From assembly GCF_013373865.1 (NCBI RefSeq), contig NC_050471.1:18285047-18349046 (forward strand): DNA of 64,000 bases, written 5' to 3'. A program made the position numbers and the translations under genes. The stretch's first letter is position 1. Each line of letters begins with the position of its first letter. This DNA is from Monomorium pharaonis (Eukaryota; Arthropoda; Insecta; Hymenoptera; Formicidae). Positions 11,453 through 23,094 of this stretch are shown here, piece after piece. The notes below the pieces were generated by a model. The model was not told the origin of the DNA. It searched no databases and was given only the letters and a program-made list of their open reading frames with translations.

Positions 11453-12022
11453 CTCTTCGAGGTCACTAAAAGTAGTTACCACCTATCGTTTAAATTCAAC
11501 ACTCTATATCTTTCTAATCTAAGAAAAAATGACACTAGAAATGCCATCTAGTAGTTAAAGGTTAGTCTGGTAATTAAAGATTTCAACTATGCTCTTGTAC
11601 TATTCTGTAACTAAAAGTCGCGTTATAACATTTTTGGCAGCCGTCCGAAGACAAAGTAAAGTGGTAGCCACCCAGTGTAGCTGGGTGGTAGCCACCCCAT
11701 AAATACCCTTTTTTAAAAGAAAATCAAATACTTTTTTTCTTAAAATACAAGACTTGAATAATAAAAATATAAATTTTGAACTAAAAATATTAAAAATTAA
11801 AAAAGTTATAATTTATTTAGTAAAAAATTTTTTTCTAATTATACAAGATTCAAGAATTTTTTAAGTATTAACGTTTTCCGACTTTTGGTTTAAAAATATT
11901 AGAATACATTTTTTAAACATTCAAGTTTATCCCTGATCTTATTTGTTAACATATCTTTCATAATTTCATAAATACAGCTATTTAAAAATTACAATGGGTG
12001 GTAACTACCCAGCATGGCCTAT
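11453..12022 (-). mobile_element. TTAA-target element, piggyBac-like (family 2), right part truncated
   Basis: The left end follows TTAA (11449-11452) with CTCTTCGAGGTCAC. The whole segment is the inverse complement of much of the complete element at 62763-63838, including the GTGGTAGCCACCC block and the ATTTTTAGCTAAAA-type AT-rich core. The other terminus with its TTAA is not found, and similarity fades after about 12022. No intact transposase. Confidence 0.65.
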
Positions 12023-12530
12023 GTAGGATAAAGAATGTCTTGAGATATTCTTCTGGGGAAAAAGTGCCCATCAAATCTAAAATCGAAGTAGAGATCTCTT
12101 TAGAGATCTCTAAACGAAATTCCATCTCGCGCATCTACTATGTGGCGTTCGCATCTTTACTATAATGCTGTTAGAAAGGGTCTACTTCTGCGCGCATGCG
12201 GATTAAGAGCACGTCAGAGCAGTACCTAAATCTGTCATCTAAGGGTGCCGTATGGTCCGAGTTTTCTAAAAATTTAAAAAAAATTAATAAAGAATTTAAT
12301 GTAAGATAAAATAAGAGTGTATGGATGTGTATGCGGTTACACACGCACGCACGCACAACACACACTTTTTCTTTCTCTCAAACATTAACTTCCACTGCCG
12401 ATATTGTCTCCACAAAATACCGCCAAAACTAGTACCCATATTTCGGCACTGGATAATGGCCGCTACAGCGCGCATGCGCGAAGAAGTGGACCCTTTCTAA
12501 CAGCACTGCTATAGCATAGTGTATAAATCA
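12023..12530. other. Non-coding stretch
   Basis: There is a short inverted pair: GAAAGGGTCTACTTCTGCGC (about 12175) and its inverse near GCGCGAAGAAGTGGACCCTTTC (about 12476-12498). This suggests a small MITE of about 330 bp. A CACG-rich run lies at about 12340-12365. No gene is seen. Confidence 0.4.
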
Positions 12531-12534
12531 CATG

Positions 12535-13260
12535 GGTCGCCAATCGCTCGCTCGTGCCATGTACCAGCTCACACGAAGTGACATGTATAGTGTGAGGTTA
12601 TGTTGATTTTTTAACATCTCATCTATTTAATCATCGACACCAACGTAAAATTAATTAATCAGAGAGTAACATAGTACATTAAGATTTTACACTTGTGTTG
12701 ATAAAATAGATGAGATGTTGTGTGATGTACAATTGTGTATTGCTGTAATTATCAATTAATCATTGACACCAATGTAAAATTAATTAATCAGAGAGTAACA
12801 TAACTCAGATTTTACACTGGTGTCAATGAGGTAGATGAGATGTTGCATGATGTAAAATGTGTATTATTGCTGTAAGTGTCAATGATAATGTTGTAAGGAT
12901 AAGAACCATCTCCAAGGTATTACTTTTGTCACCAAGATACAATTATATGTTACTAGTAAAGAATAAAAATAGTATTATTAAAACTATTCATTTGAAATTT
13001 TGTTAGATCTAATTAACAGTTATTAATATTGATTGACAATTACAGCAACATTTAACCAATACACAATTCTTCTATATCATACATCTCATCTCTCATCGAC
13101 ACTAATGCAAAATCAGAAAGCTATTTTATTTTAATTTTACATTGGTGTTGATGATTAATGGGTCACATAGGTTGCTCGGGCCACGGATCAGCTCGTATCA
13201 AGTGACATGTGTAGTAGAGGTTAAATCATTTATTTAATGATTTTTCAGGAAAGCCGCATG
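12535..13260. repeat. Tandem and inverted copies of a ~125-bp unit
   Basis: A unit with CATCGACACCAACGTAAAAT, TTAATTAATCAGAGAGTAAC and GATGAGATGTTG occurs at about 12617 and again at about 12755. Further copies, partly inverted, lie at 13020-13180. The outer ends carry a mirrored block, CATGGGTCGC...AAGTGACATGTATAG (12530-12590) and GGGTCACATAGG...AAGTGACATGTGTAG (13160-13215). No coding capacity. Confidence 0.6.
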
Positions 13261-13572
13261 ATGTGTTTTCTGATTACACAATTGTAAAATAATAAAAAGA
13301 AGCGCCAAGTGTATGGGTTTCCTTTAACGAAAAATTTACAAAATTCAAGATAAAACTTTTGATCAAATTCAACCTAAATTATATATTATGGAATAGAAAA
13401 AAAAAATTTACTTATGTATCAAATAAGATACTTTTCATTAAATTCAATCTAAGTGATACATACATCAAATTCAATCTAAGTGGTCTATAAACACTACAAA
13501 ATGCGTGATATCCCAACAAAATTTTTTAAAAAGATTAAAAAAAAGGCGCCAAGTGCTTGGTTTTTCCTTTAA

Positions 13573-14519
13573 GCAAAAAAATTATTGGATGGTTCAACCT
13601 AAGTAATACAAGAAAAAAATCACAAATTATAGATAAAACTTTTAATCAAATTCAACTTAAGTGGTATGTACTTTTGGATGGTTCAACCTAAGTATTATAT
13701 ACTAAGTGTGTCAAATTCAACCTAAATAATATATACTAAGTGTGTCAAATTTAACTTAAGTAATATATATTCCTGAAATTAAAGTTTATACTCACACACA
13801 CAAAATAACTTCTCCACAAAAAATAGTGATATCTAAATATTTTGCGCCAATTATAAAAACAAATATTTTTATAGAAACTGAAACATTATTATTATTCTTT
13901 AGCCAGTTTTTATAATACAAAACAATTTTTTAGATTTGATACTATAAAATGAGAGTATTACGTTTTTTTTCTCTTTACAAAAGTAATGATATATATAGAA
14001 CATGCGCCAAATATAAAGTAGATGTTCATACGAATTAGAACATCTACTTTGTTTTTCTTTGGCTAGCATTTATAGTTTAATTTTTTATTTAGTCCGTATC
14101 AGAGATTCATATTGAGATTGAATTGAAATGTAACCAATTAGTTGGTCAAATTCTAATTCAATCTCAATCTCAATCTCTAGTCTGATATAGCTTTGATTGT
14201 TTTAAGTTTGTCTTTAGATACAATTTCGTTAATTACGAAGTATTTTAACAATAAACTTAAGAAAATTCTTAAATATAAGATTAAACTATAAATATTAGCC
14301 TTTTGTATTAAATTATTGGCTGCTGTCCGCCGAAACAAGGCTGCTGTGCGCCTGCAAAGAACAATTGTCAGGAAGCATATTGGCAAGAAATAAAAGAGAT
14401 AATATTGAGCTGGCAAATAAGTTTTAATACAAATAAATTATAAATATTACAAATAAATACTTTACTACAAATAAATATTTTACTACAAAAACTTGACGCT
14501 GCTAAACCGAATAATTTGC
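13573..14519 (+). repeat. Left arm of a ~940-bp inverted repeat
   Basis: It runs from TTGGATGGTTCAACCTAAG to CCGAATAATTTGC. The right arm at 16105-17040 is its inverse complement with few differences. Inside are three diverged copies of TCAAATTCAACCTAAGTAAT and a palindromic AGTAGATGTTC/GAACATCTACT hairpin. A 79-codon ORF (14416-14177, minus) is repeated in the other arm with a single residue changed. It looks like a by-product of the repeat. Confidence 0.85.
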
Positions 14520-14557
14520 AAGCTCTTTCTTTTTCTTTTGTAGGTGCATCTGAATGT

Positions 14558-14591
14558 GCGCGCGCGCGCGCGCGCGTGTGTGTGTGTGTGT
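14558..14591. repeat. (CG)n(TG)n microsatellite
   Basis: GCGCGC run passing into a TG run in the spacer of the large inverted repeat. Confidence 0.9.
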
Positions 14592-14676
14592 TTAGTATAT
14601 AACTTAGTTTATAAAGAAGCGATTTACTTAAGTTTAGTATATAAACTTAGTTTATAAAGAAGCGATTTATCTTTAA

Positions 14677-15889
14677 GGGGTTACACCAACCTAGACGGTC
14701 GAAAAACAGGCCTAACTTTGATATTTTATTCCTCCTAAACGGGTAGTGGGAATTAAATGAAATTTTGGGTGATTATTGACTTATGTTTCGACAATATAAA
14801 AAAAAATTTTTTATTAAACAATGGCGACGGAAAGCAGAAATATGGCCGCCGACACACATTGAGGTTTGGAAAAACGCATTTTGCGGTGACCACTGTCTCG
14901 TCTAAACGATCCATCTGAAACAAAAAAACAAAATGGTGTTTTTAAGTTAACAGTAGTGGTTTGTCGGTGACGATCGCCGATTGTCGATTTTATCGTTTGT
15001 TACAAAATGGCGATGAGTTGAAGTTAAAATTAAAAAGAAAAAACGAAAAATTTTTGTCCTTTTCATTTTTTTATTTTTTAATAAAGACCGATTTAAAAAA
15101 AATAGATCGTCACCGACAAAAGAATGTTTCTGAGAGTATTGTGTAAAAATTTGAAAACGATCCATCCATTAGTTTTTGAGATCTGGTGGTCACCGACTTT
15201 GAAAACCATGTTTTGAGAAAAACGCGTTTAAAGTTTCAAGTTTAGTTCTACTATTGTTAATAGCCAAATTTTGCACTTTACCTCTAGTCGACCTGGGGCC
15301 ATATGAGATTCCTTCCACATCAATAACAGCAGTGCTTTGTGAAGACTTTTATTGACAGCGAGCAGTCTTTTCTTCGCGCGTCGCCTTCTGCGCTCGTACT
15401 TCGGCCACATTGATGCGCGCTCGGTCTTGATTTTCGCAATATGTAGCACAATTCTTTTATTATCATTAATAAATATGCGGCAGCATCTTCATTAAATGTG
15501 TATGCAGCAATATTGGCAGCAATTTGCACAACGTGTGCACCGCTGTGCTGCACTTTTGGCGCTATGCGCCAAATCAGATTGTTCAAACTTTCGTTAACGT
15601 TTTGCGTAAATCCATCGACGCATTTCTCCAGTAAATTATCACTAGAAAGTTGTTTTCAAATATTGGACGAATGGCTTTAATCACATCATCGTCCAGTGGC
15701 GATTTATGTTGATATTGCTCCAATTCGAGCACTCGAACGCTCGATCCCGTTTTACTCAACTCTCTGTAATTCCGGCATTTTTTCAGATATCAACATAAAA
15801 CTTTCAGGATATATTCTCGAAACTTGAAGCTTCAAGAAAATGTAATTTAAAAAAATCGATTTTTTTTTCCGCTAGGTTGGCGTAACCCC
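14677..15889 (-). mobile_element. Kolobok-like TTAA transposon, copy A (non-autonomous)
   Basis: TTAA at 14673-14676 and 15890-15893 flanks 1213 bp. The termini are inverted repeats, GGGGTTACACCAACCTAG and GGGGTTACGCCAACCTAG. Read on the minus strand from about 15715 to 15300, with frameshifts, the translation gives LLEKCVDGFTQNVNESLNNL, IWRIAPKVQHSGAHVV, AANIAAYTFNEDAAAYLLMI, DRARINVAEVRAQKATREEK and ISYGPR. This is the C-terminal part of a transposase-like protein family that I associate with Kolobok (TTAA) elements; the name is from memory. About 140 residues survive. The conserved GAAACTTTAAACGCG follows (minus, about 15238-15224). Nearly identical to copy B. Confidence 0.72.
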
Positions 15890-15931
15890 TTAAGGAAGCG
15901 GTTAATATCTGCCTCTTGCGTACGTACGTTT

Positions 15932-16021
<90 letters not shown>
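15932..16021. repeat. (CT)n microsatellite
   Basis: About 44 CT units between Kolobok-like copy A and the right arm of the large inverted repeat. Confidence 0.97.
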
Positions 16022-16023
<2 letters not shown>

Positions 16024-16104
16024 GAGTGCGTGTGTCATATGTATTAGTATGTAAGTATTATTTTAGTATATAAGTTAGATTGTAAGAAAATAATTTTGTA
16101 TTAA

Positions 16105-17040
16105 AGCAAATTATTCGGTTTAGCAGCGCCAAGTTTTTGTAGTAAAATATTTATTTGTAGTAAAGTATTTATTTGTAATATTTATAATTTATTTGTATTA
16201 AAACTTATTTGCCAGCTCAATATTATCTCTTTTATTTCTTGCCAATATGCTTCCTGACAATTGTTCTTTGCAGGCGCACAGCAGCCTTGTTTCGGCGGAC
16301 AGCAGCCAATAATTTAATACAAAAGGCTAATATTTATAGTTTAATCTTATATTTAAGAATTTTCTTAAGTTTATCGTTAAAATACTTCGTAATTAACGAA
16401 ATTGTATCTAAAGACAAACTTAAAACAATCAAAGCTATATCAGACTAGAGATTAAGATTGAGATTGAATTAGAATTTGACCAACTAATTGGTTACATTTC
16501 AATTCAATCTCAATATGAATCTCTGATACGGACTAAATAAAAAATTAAACTATAAATGTTAGCCAAAGAAAAACAAAGTAGATGTTCTAATTCGTATGAA
16601 CATCTACTTTATATTTGACGCATGTTCTATATATATCATTACTTTTGTAAAGAGAAAAAAAACGTAATACTCTCATTTTATAGTATCAAATCTAAAAAAT
16701 TGTTTTGTATTATAAAAACTGGCTAAAGAATAATAATAATGTTTCAGTTTCTATAAAAATATTTGTTTTTATAATTGGCGCAAAATATTTAGATATCACT
16801 ATTTTTTGTGGAGAAGTTATTTTGTGTGTGTGAGTATAAACTTTAATTTCAGGAATATATATTACTTAAGTTAAATTTGACACACTTAGTATATATTATT
16901 TAGGTTGAATTTGACACACTTAGTATATAATACTTAGGTTGAACCATCCAAAAGTATATACCACTTAGGTAGAATTTGATTAAAAGTTTTACCTTAAATT
17001 TGTGATTTTTTCTTTATACTACTTAGGTTGAACCATCCAA
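16105..17040 (-). repeat. Right arm of the ~940-bp inverted repeat
   Basis: Inverse complement of 13573-14519. Pairing is centred so that position x pairs with about 30625-x. It ends at TTGAACCATCCAA, directly next to Gypsy-like sequence. The left arm's surroundings (from about 13310) hold a further GCGCCAAGTG-containing repeat that is absent here, so the right side is probably truncated. Confidence 0.85.
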
Positions 17041-17412
17041 TTTTTTAACATCAGTTTTCTGAAAAAATTGTCGCGGAAAACTGTGATGTCGTGGAACATG
17101 TAATAAATTTAGAAAACACGTATTTCTTAAGCAGGTTTCCCGACGTGTTTCCTTTCCAAATGCGGAAATAGAGAAAATTATTAGAGATATGCAGGAGAAA
17201 AGGGTGTAAGAAATTTTCAAGAAAGCATGCTCAACTCTGATTGTGAGAAGAAGATACCATCCAAAGGACCTTCTTCGTGTTTCGGTATCAGAGCTGATGC
17301 CATTCAGTATTCCGTTGCAGCAGCTCGGGGTAGCGCAAAGAAGCGTCAGGAGTTCGTGCCTCCCCCCTTAATTGGTCGAGACAACAATTCTGAAAAAGGG
17401 GGGAGGGGCAGT
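17041..17412 (+). pseudogene. Gypsy-like pol remnant (weak)
   Basis: One frame includes SRRVSFPNAEIEKIIRDMQE followed by KRV. This resembles the beginning of a Gypsy reverse transcriptase domain, upstream of the 'GVIEPS.SPW' block. A second frame follows after a deletion. It ends at a G-rich tract (GGGGGGAGGGGCAG), which looks like a polypurine tract before an LTR. Only fragments remain. Confidence 0.4.
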
Positions 17413-17740
17413 GTTACAAGTGTCGCCCGTATAATGCTCGGCCGCGTGAGTCAGCTGATCCAGCAGATCACAAAGCGTTGTTGTTAGTGATGGTTCTCGA
17501 GCTGTTAAGCTCGTATATTTGTGTGTGCTCATATAAATTCCGTTTTTCTTCCTAACGCGAGTGTTATTTCCCGCGAACAAACGAGAATTCGAGTGAGTGC
17601 GTAGACAATGTATAGAAGCAAATGAGTGACAAGAGCGAACGCACTTTTAATACACAATTTTAACGCAATGATAATATTGATCTGCTGGACCAGCTAACTC
17701 GCGCGGCCGAGCACCATACCGGGCGATGCATGCAACAATA
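17413..17740. mobile_element. Two LTR starts in inverted orientation
   Basis: TGTTACAAGTGTCGCCCGTA begins just after the purine tract. The inverse complement of 17740-17665 starts TGTTGCATGCATCGCCCGGT. Both continue into TGCTCGGCCGCG and CCAGCAGATCA. So the same LTR 5' end occurs twice, head to head, around about 200 bp. A more diverged third copy lies near 18770-18820. Confidence 0.5.
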
Positions 17741-18900
17741 TTATTTATTACAGTTTGGACTACCAAACGTCGGGAAGAGACTACCAAATACCACCAAACG
17801 ACTACCAATCAAATAGTTATGGTTGTTATTAAATTTTAATTGTGGAGGAGGGGGAGCAACTTCACACAGCTGTTAAACAGATAGTTGTGCATACAGAATA
17901 AATGTCGTTTGGACGTCTATACGATGCCAAATTGTTACTTGGGAAATGCAAAATTAGTTACAAAAAAATTAAATTGCATATTATTTTGTATCATTACCTT
18001 TTACATGGCTTTTGGAATCCTTGCGTCGAATAAGGATGGCATCTACTCTTGCACAAGAATTTTCGTTATCATTACTTTTTTCGCTGTAAACATATTATTT
18101 AGATATAACAAATAATTGTAACTTGTGTAAATATATAAACATCTTACATAACTAGAATTGGAGACACTACTTCATAAAAGTAATGCGTTACCATTATTCG
18201 TTACTGATTTAAAAAAGCAACATATTATTATTATTATCATTACTATTATTTAAAAAATTATAATGCGTTATTTTTTCTTACTTTTTTACAATACTAAAAG
18301 TAATTAGTTTTAATATTTTACAAAGATTTAACAATCACCAAGTTTACTTTTTTATATTGTCCAATAATTTTTCTTGAATAATATATGTAATAATCTTGTA
18401 TATTATAACAATCTTACTGTATTGTACATAAACAAGATTCGTATAAACATAATGTAAACAATACGTAAATAAATCAGACAGACGTAATCTTGATATCTGT
18501 AATACAACTTTTTTTTATAATACAATATATGTGCATAGTTTTGTGCCCGTTAGATTGATAAGGGAAAAAATTCGTTCACCCCCAACCCTCTCCCACCCTC
18601 CCATCTACGCACGCACGCAAGCAGCATGCACAATTGCGCACACACACTTCAACTACGAACTTTATTAAACTTTTGCAAGCGTGTCAAAATGCGTCCTTTT
18701 TAGTGCGAGACCGAGCTTCAATTCATTGTTTATCCGCGGTCAACTCACGACAGCTGACAACGATCTTCTAAAAAAATCAATATATTGATCGGTCAGGACA
18801 GCTAACTAATCTAGCGAGCACAACAATATATATAACGTTAACTATAGATTTTAAACCATTTTTTGCGGTAATGAATACTGCATTCTAATAATGATATTGT
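17741..18900. other. AT-rich stretch, no convincing gene
   Basis: A 76-codon plus-strand ORF (17885-18115) has hydrophobic segments but no recognisable family and no supporting context. A CACG/CA-rich piece lies at 18610-18650. The diverged LTR fragment (about 18770-18820) is the only repeat I recognise. Confidence 0.35.
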
Positions 18901-18903
18901 GTA

Positions 18904-19795
18904 CTAAACTTAATTTTAAAGAATTTAAAAGAAATAGCGTAATGAGCACCTGAGGGCATCGTTCATACTGAAACCAACTTCAGTTAAAACCCCTGTCATT
19001 AAGCTTTAAGAATCGGTGGGTGTCATTTATTCGAAGTGTAAGCAACATATTTTTTTAGCATTAAATATGTCAAGTTTTGTGCCAACAAAACGCAATTTGC
19101 AGAAAGCGTTACTTTTTTGCTTCCATTTGAAGAAATCTCGACAACTGAAAGTCTTCGTTTGCTGTCCAAGACTCATGGGGATTGTGCTCCATCGATTTCA
19201 ACTTGTGAGTACTGGTTTAGACGATTCAAAAGTAAGGATTTTTTTATTTTTTCAGAAAACAAAAAGCGCCCTGACCAACCGAAAAAGTTTAAAGACGAAC
19301 AATTGGAGGCATTGCTGGACTGTCAAACGCTTAAAGAATTGGAAAAAGCATATATTAAATGTGACTGAAATGGCCGTCTCTAAACGTTTGAAGTCGATAA
19401 ATACGTCAAAAGACACGACAAAATAATTTTCCAACATGACGATTCTCGGCCACATGTCGCTAAACCGGTCAAGGAAATGCTAGAGCTGCTGGGATGGGAT
19501 GTTCTATTACATCCGCGCGCGCGATATTCGCCAGATATTGCTCCTTCTGATTATTACTTGTTTCAATCTATGCAGAACCACCCTTCCTCAGTTCTTTTGA
19601 AGATATCAAAAAATGACTCGATTCATAGAAAGCCTCAAAAGACGAGTCATTCTTCTGCCGAAAAATCCATCTTTTACCAAAAAGATAAAAAAAAGTTGTA
19701 GCTAAAGATAGACAATATTTTGAATAACATGTACTTATCACTTTGTTTTAAAATACGTTTATTTTCACAAAAAATTCTTTGAAATTAAATTTTAG
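18904..19795 (+). mobile_element. mariner element, internally deleted
   Basis: The ends are inverted repeats, CTAAACTTAATTTTAAAGAA and CTAAAATTTAATTTCAAAGA, each next to TA (18902-18903 and 19796-19797), the Tc1/mariner target duplication. Total about 892 bp against about 1.3 kb for a full mariner. The transposase remnant is described separately. Confidence 0.8.
19067..19700 (+). pseudogene. mariner transposase, deleted and frameshifted
   Basis: The N-terminal DNA-binding region starts MSSFVPTKRNLQKALLFCF. After a frameshift it continues as DCAPSISTCEYWFRRFKSKD and RPDQPKKFKDEQLEALLDCQ, matching the helix-turn-helix and linker of mariner transposases. After a deletion, the catalytic C-terminal part resumes at about 19425 with FQHDDSRPHVAKPVKEML and ARYSPDIAPSDYYLF. 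These match the HDNARPH and YSPDLAPSDYHLF blocks, the latter holding the last catalytic Asp. The block with the first catalytic Asp lies in the deleted part. Inactive. Confidence 0.85.
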
Positions 19796-19899
19796 TACCT
19801 AATATTAATGATTAAAAAAAGAAAATTTTGATACAATTTGCTTTTACAAATTACAATCTAATTTCTATAAAGATAAGTCTATTTATAGAAGCAGATGGG

Positions 19900-20490
19900 G
19901 TAGGATGGTTTTTTAATATCACCTAGATCTATAGACTGACTTCACTTTTTTGATATAATTTAAATATTACATTTAATTTGACAAAAAAACAGCGCAACAG
20001 TATAATAATACTGAACTGTTTTATCAAGTCATACAGTTAAAAAAAAAATTTTTTTAAAACATCAACAAATAATAAATGTTACTGTGCGATTGTGTCACTA
20101 TCTTTACTTGCGCTACTAATGGGGGAAAAAAAAAAAAAACTTATCTGAAACTTAGTTTTTAAATTATTAAATGAAATAGTTGTCATATTACGGTACAAGA
20201 AGTTGGCAAGGGCGGCGCAACTTACCGTCAGACGCGGGACGCTTGTATGATCAAGCAACGTCTATACGTAAATACGCGCGCATACATGTTCGCGTCTAAC
20301 AGTTGCGCAGCGCTTGTCTACCTCTTGTGTACCCAACCCGTAATATGACAACTATTTTTTTTTTTAATAATTCAAAAACTAAGCTTCAAATAAAGTTTTC
20401 AGAAGAGAAAAATCGTCTCAAAATTAAGTCAGGAATACAACATTTTAAGGACAAAAAAGTGATTTGAGATCACCCAGTATACTGAGAACT
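19900..20490. mobile_element. Palindromic non-autonomous element
   Basis: Inner arms at about 20131-20245 and 20283-20405 are inverse complements: TAGTTGTCATATTACGG, then an ACAAG-TTG-CAAG-G-GCGC block. The outer ends are weaker mirrors (TTCACTTTTTTG and its inverse before ATCACCCAGTATAC). No ORF. Exact termini are uncertain. Confidence 0.5.
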
Positions 20491-21100
20491 TTGAACATTT
20501 GCCAAACAGTCGAATACAATTCACTGGACAGTCTGCGTAACTCATACGATCCAAGTTTGCATTCCACTTTTTAAAATAAAATAGTAAATGTTTTTAATTC
20601 CTTATGGTGAATAAATATTTTACGGCATTTTTATTAATTTTAATTAAATTTAATTTTGTTCTGTAATAGAAAAATAGAATAAAAATAATCGGTAAAAAAT
20701 GTTTAATTTTATTTTATTAAAGTCATATATTTTTTTTCTTTTGTACTCTTTGTATTCTTTAGGCTAATACTTAGCATAAAAGCATTTAAAGCATAAAATT
20801 TGGAAACACCATGAGCATCTTATGAAAGCTTCTTTATAGTTGCACGGTTTTTGAAAAGAAAAAGAATACAGGAAAACATAAATCATTCGCATTAAAAAAA
20901 ACAATACTTTCTTCAAGTAATTTTAAAGCAAATCATGCATATCTTATCATTGGGCTAAAATCAGAAACGTTTAATTGATGTAGAATTAGAGAATGTATTT
21001 TAATTGCATCCTCTCTCGAAGCTATTTCACGTTGACTTTTTAAGTTTGCTTTGCATCAAATTTAAAATAACCAACGGAAAAATACAAACACAAAGATCGG
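20491..21100. other. AT-rich stretch, nothing recognised
   Basis: Low-complexity A/T-rich DNA with stops in every frame. Confidence 0.4.
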
Positions 21101-23041
21101 TAATTATTTAGTTTAGGGGACACCGCGCCGATAACCTTGACCTTGATATATATTGTCAAGGACATGATCCTAAGTAACTTTTTCTTATAACTTAATCGGC
21201 GGTCATAGTTAAAAAGTTATTGAGAAAGAAAACTCGTGTAGATCAAAACTTTTTAGCAATTTTTTTTTTGCTTAAACTTCTAGGAAATCTTCCGTAGAAT
21301 ATAAAAAAAATAGCAAAAACCGATTTGAGACTTCCTTTTATGTTATTTCCGTTAAAAAGCGAAACGGTCGCTCTGAGCGGAGAGTGTATACGGCATGCGG
21401 TGGGCGCTTAACCGTCGATATTTTTTATAACGATGAAAGGAAGAAAAAGACAGAAGAAAGTGCAAGTTTCTTTATATTTATTTGTTTGTTTGAGTTTAAC
21501 GGTCGTGTTAACTTTAAATGCGTTTTTCTTGAAACGCTAAATTTTTCGCGCCGGGACGGATTGCTCGAAAACTACTCGACCGATTTCGATGAAACTTTCA
21601 GTGAATATTCTTCAACTTATTAGCCATTGCATGAAACTCTCCAAATTTTAATTTTTAACGTTGAACAAAACTTATGAGCAATTATTCATTTAAAAAAAGT
21701 CAATTCTTTTTTAAAACATTGTCGTTTTTGCAATTTTGTAAATTTGAATAATATTGGAGGTTTATGCAATGCGTTTTGACATAAATTAAAGAAATAATTT
21801 TGGATTTTCTATTTTAGACCATTTTTGCGGATTCCATTTGTCCCGCCGCACTTTGCCATTTTTGAGCCGCCATTGCTAGCTTATTTGTCGATATTTACTA
21901 ACAAAAAAATTATATCTTATAATTAGTAATGTCAATAAAAAACACAAAATTTCAAATGATTTCATCCATTAATTCTTCTTCCAAAAATTTCTAAAAAACA
22001 GGTCATTTACACAAGTTTCCTCTCTTAACAAAAAAAGTTGTATAAATACGATACATGATATCTCTGTTTTACTTAATGTTGCAAATCCATGTGGTGCAGA
22101 GAACCTGTGAGCCGGGTACAAGGAAAGGGCTTTGCCCTTCCCCTACATCTCCTACATCCCCGCATTAATTTTTATAAAGCACGCATAAATTAATAGATTT
22201 TCGGTAAAAATGCCGAATAGGGGACCCAGTTCCAATAACCTTGATCTTGACATATGTTGTCAAGATCATAATCCTGAGTAATGTATAAAAGGTTTTAGCC
22301 GTCTCACTCATGGTTTATTAAAAGGTTATAAACAAGAAGTTACATAAATTACATATAATTTTCCAAAACTACATGTTCATAAAGATCACGTTTTGCACGA
22401 AAAATTATGAAGTTATATAGTATAGAGAATGCGTGGGCGGGAGGGGTAGAGCCCCTGCACCCCCTCTCCGTAATTTTTCCTAACCCAACCAATTTTATGT
22501 CGCTATTTCGTTAATGCGAAAGAATTGAAAATGAACAACATGGATCTTGTGAAAGTCACAATCCCATGTGGTACAGTGCAAGCGTTTATTAATATTACGG
22601 TAAAAGTGCTGAATGTGTTTGCGACTTTCCACGCCAAACAAGCTCCACGCTGTTCGTTTCCAATGTTTCGCATTATCCAAATAGCGACATAAAATTCGTT
22701 GAGTTAGAGTTAGAAAAAATTACAGAAAGGGGGTGCGGGAAGAGGGGCAAAGACCCTTCCCCGCCTACACGTTCACCTTTGCACCTCCCCGCGCGTGCGT
22801 GTGCGTGCGTGTGTGCGTGTTGTTCTATTCTATTCTGTCTATAAATATTTTTCAAACTTTTTTTGTTGATTTTTTAACAAACAATGACCGCCGATTAAGT
22901 TATAAGAAAAAGTTACTTAGGGTCATGTCCTTGATAACGTATGTCAAGGTCAAGGTCGGCGCGGTGTCTAAAGTTTAGGGGGATTATTAGGGGGGTTCTT
23001 ATAACTTAATTATTTAGTTTAGGGCCTAAACTAAATAATTA
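21101..23041. mobile_element. TIR element, ~1.9 kb, with nested palindromes
   Basis: The left end (21101-21230) and the inverse complement of 22860-23041 share TAATTATTTAGTTTAGG, GACACCGCGCCGA, CCTTGACCTTGA and CTAAGTAACTTTTTCTTATA, then AATCGGCGGTCAT. On the right an extra segment (22980-23010) interrupts the repeat. The last 33 bp (23008-23040) are themselves a near-perfect palindrome. The interior holds a second set of similar ends (22208-22310), a palindrome with CCCATGTGG core words (22434-22800) and a Kolobok-like fragment. No transposase. Confidence 0.6.
21350..21660 (+). mobile_element. Fragment of a Kolobok-like element (post-stop region)
   Basis: ACTTTAAATGCGTTTTTCTT followed by GAAACG and CTCGAAAACTACTCGACCGA parallels the region downstream of the transposase remnant in copies A-D. 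No TTAA termini are visible. The 79-codon ORF here is probably incidental. Confidence 0.4.
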
Positions 23042-23094
23042 CCCAAAGATCTTTCGCAAAAATCTCCTTTAAAATATTAAAGTATAAAATAATG

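Noticed and set aside
15847..16038. 63-aa Glu/Arg-repeat ORF
   Set aside because: Translation of the CT/GA microsatellite.
14177..16448. Two copies of a 79-aa ORF, conserved between arms
   Set aside because: They lie in mirrored arms of one inverted repeat, so the similarity reflects arm identity and not selection. No family resemblance.
17885..18115. 76-aa ORF with two hydrophobic segments
   Set aside because: AT-rich DNA readily encodes hydrophobic runs. No splice sites, homology or context supports it.
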